From assembly GCA_937873135.1 (NCBI GenBank), contig CALMVQ010000191.1, positions 23,260-87,259 of the forward strand: DNA of 64,000 nucleotides, in the 5' to 3' direction. This document shows, piece after piece, positions 62,832-64,000 of this stretch (position 1 is its first letter; each line of letters starts with the position of its first letter). A model generated the notes under the pieces. That model had not been told where the DNA came from, ran no database searches, and worked only from the letters and a program-made list of their open reading frames with translations. The position numbers and the translations under genes are program-made. This stretch comes from an uncultured Scytonema sp. Its GTDB lineage: Bacteria; Cyanobacteriota; Cyanobacteriia; Cyanobacteriales; Nostocaceae.

Positions 62832-63176
62832 TTAATAATCAAGGTAGAAAGTTTGGAATTTACTCGACTTGACATCCTTATGAGAAGCTGTCGAACAAGG
62901 AGGAGAAGTCTGAGGAGTTGCGCTTTCAGAAGATGCAGGAGGTGATTGACGCAAATCCTGAATAGTTTTTTCTGTATTTTTTATTTGATTATCAAGACTG
63001 CTCATTTGTTGTTTCAATACTTGAAGACGCTGTTCCATAAACTGCAATTCTTGCTGGATGCGCTGCCGTTTTGTTACCATTTTATACAGTTCTAATTGCT
63101 TAGCAGCCTCACTTTGATTGCGAGGGATTGTGCTGATCGTAGGTCGAATTGTACGGCGTGAGTGAATGTTGTTCAT
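62832..63176 (-). CDS. gvpV: GvpV-like gas vesicle accessory protein
   Basis: A 114-residue protein. The basic start HSRRTIRPTISTIPRNQSEA is followed by a coiled coil (LELYKMVTKRQRIQQELQFM, then EQRLQVLKQQMSSLDNQIKN) and a Ser/Pro-rich tail. This composition and its place beside gvpG fit the cyanobacterial gvpV product, a protein of unknown detailed role in gas-vesicle clusters. It is convergent to the gvpJKFG operon, whereas in Anabaena gvpV is colinear. The identification rests on resemblance plus context. Confidence 0.6.
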   Translation of the reverse strand: MNNIHSRRTIRPTISTIPRNQSEAAKQLELYKMVTKRQRIQQELQFMEQRLQVLKQQMSSLDNQIKNTEKTIQDLRQSPPASSESATPQTSPPCSTASHKDVKSSKFQTFYLDY

Positions 63177-63312
63177 AAATACTTTTTAAGCAACATATAA
63201 ATGATAATATAATTGGCAATTAGCGTTCGCAAGATGACGAACGCTGTTCTGGAAAATTTCTTAGTTAAACTTCTAACGAGTAAAGTATTCGTTCAAGGGG
63301 AAGGGGCGAGCG

Positions 63313-64000
63313 ATGAAACTGCAAGAAACTGTTACTGGAGAACCAAAAGAGATTGACCTTGGTTATCCGGCGACGGCATATCCCTACTTTAATGGTAGTA
63401 GCGATCAGATTGATATCCCCTACTGTGAGGATCTCAACCCTACTAGCTTTACAGTTGAAATGTGGGTTCAGTTTCACGGTGGTAGAGGCTATCGAGCGAT
63501 CTTGACGAACGTCAGTGGTTCTGCAAGCGTTGGGCGCAGAGGCTATGTCTTCTGCATAAATGCCGCACAGTACTGGCAGTTCTGGATCGGTAGTGGTGAT
63601 AAAGGAATTCCTTGGACGATTATTACAGGCTCGAAAGCTCAAGAAGGAGTCTGGACTCATATCGCTGGAACCTATGACTCACTGTTGCAAACAATGATTT
63701 TGTATGTCAATGGGCAGTCAGTAGGAAGATATGAGGAGATTCCGTTCCAGCCAAACGATCGCCATCCATTGCATGTCGGCGCAGGAGCAACCGAACAAGC
63801 CGGAGCAAGTTCGTGTTTCTTTCACGGTAGCATTACTAAAGTGCGGATTTGGGAGAGATCTCTGTCTTTGGCAGAAATTCAGAATGCAGCCGAGCGATCG
63901 CCTGACGAGCGAGAAACCCCGTCCATGACTTTATCTCCCCCTGCTGTTCAACTACAACTGTCAACTACGCCAACCCCACAAGTACACTCAACACCGTCTG
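63313..64000 (+). CDS. LamG (concanavalin A-like) domain protein, 3' end beyond window
   Basis: An open frame starting ATG at 63313, with AAGGGG upstream, that runs without a stop to the last base (229 complete codons visible). Residues 18-190 form a LamG-3 domain: PYFNGSSDQIDIPYCEDLNP, FTVEMWVQFHGGRGYRAIL, GVWTHIAGTYDSLLQTMILY, VNGQSVGRYEEIPF and FHGSITKVRIWERSLSLAEI. After about residue 195 a Pro/Ser/Thr-rich linker begins. No signal peptide is seen. LamG domains bind glycans or proteins. The C-terminal part, and so the function, is unknown. The antisense frame at 63265-63660 is a shadow. Confidence 0.8.
   Translation, partial: MKLQETVTGEPKEIDLGYPATAYPYFNGSSDQIDIPYCEDLNPTSFTVEMWVQFHGGRGYRAILTNVSGSASVGRRGYVFCINAAQYWQFWIGSGDKGIPWTIITGSKAQEGVWTHIAGTYDSLLQTMILYVNGQSVGRYEEIPFQPNDRHPLHVGAGATEQAGASSCFFHGSITKVRIWERSLSLAEIQNAAERSPDERETPSMTLSPPAVQLQLSTTPTPQVHSTPS

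Noticed and set aside
63265..63660. 131-residue minus-strand ORF
   Set aside because: It is antisense to a clear LamG domain on the + strand and its translation has no domain character.

Overview
The window looks like chromosomal DNA of a filamentous, probably Nostocales-type cyanobacterium. The evidence is the recurrent HIP1-type GCGATCGC octamers, the cyanobacterial heptamer repeats and small palindromic repeats, a GvpA nearly identical to the canonical cyanobacterial sequence, and several families typical of cyanobacteria (tandem-domain PTPS, DUF3352, PrsW, ABC1 kinase). I see no rRNA, tRNA, CRISPR array or intact transposase. The species cannot be named from sequence reading alone.

Region 1 (1-12200) is mixed housekeeping and small-metabolite DNA: a J-domain protein, a two-domain 6-pyruvoyl-tetrahydropterin synthase homologue, a compact candidate graspetide (omega-ester/amide RiPP) locus with a 98-residue precursor and an ATP-grasp ligase, one family 2 glycosyltransferase, a methyltransferase/PrsW pair, a DUF3352 membrane-anchored protein, and an M1 aminopeptidase with C-terminal HEAT-like repeats.

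Region 2 (12983-38617, all + strand) is a large surface-polysaccharide locus. It has many GT4 and GT2 glycosyltransferases, a Wzc-like co-polymerase/tyrosine kinase, an O-antigen ligase/polymerase-type membrane protein, a hexapeptide acyltransferase, a Wzm/Wzt-type ABC exporter with a C-terminal Wzt domain, a WbsX/GH99-like protein, a GlfT2-like galactofuranosyltransferase next to UDP-galactopyranose mutase, and a terminal methyltransferase. Two sets of glycosyltransferases are local duplications. The end is marked by a possible IS200/IS605-derived remnant and two tandem paralogous secreted proteins of unknown function (38820-41681, - strand).

Region 3 (41891-55750) starts with an ABC1/UbiB kinase and a small membrane protein, then a second, - strand glycosyltransferase block: three GT-A-like proteins, a GT10-like fucosyltransferase homologue, GT4 enzymes, an exporter-type ABC half transporter with an unusual C-terminal extension, and a GT2. 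Several MITE-like and palindromic repeats sit in its gaps.

Region 4 (56365-64000) holds glyoxalase II, an NrdG-like radical SAM activase and a divergently organised gas-vesicle cluster. gvpA-gvpN plus two unrecognised small genes run on -; gvpJ-gvpK-gvpF/L-gvpG run on +; a GvpV-like gene converges on -. No gvpC is visible. A LamG-domain protein begins at 63313 and runs off the window end.

The most promising undescribed system is the graspetide locus at 2101-3505, whose core carries three T/A...GE...GEGG units and is separated from its ligase by a terminator-like hairpin. The next most interesting are the small gas-vesicle-linked genes at 58404-58895 and the paired secreted proteins at 38820-41681.
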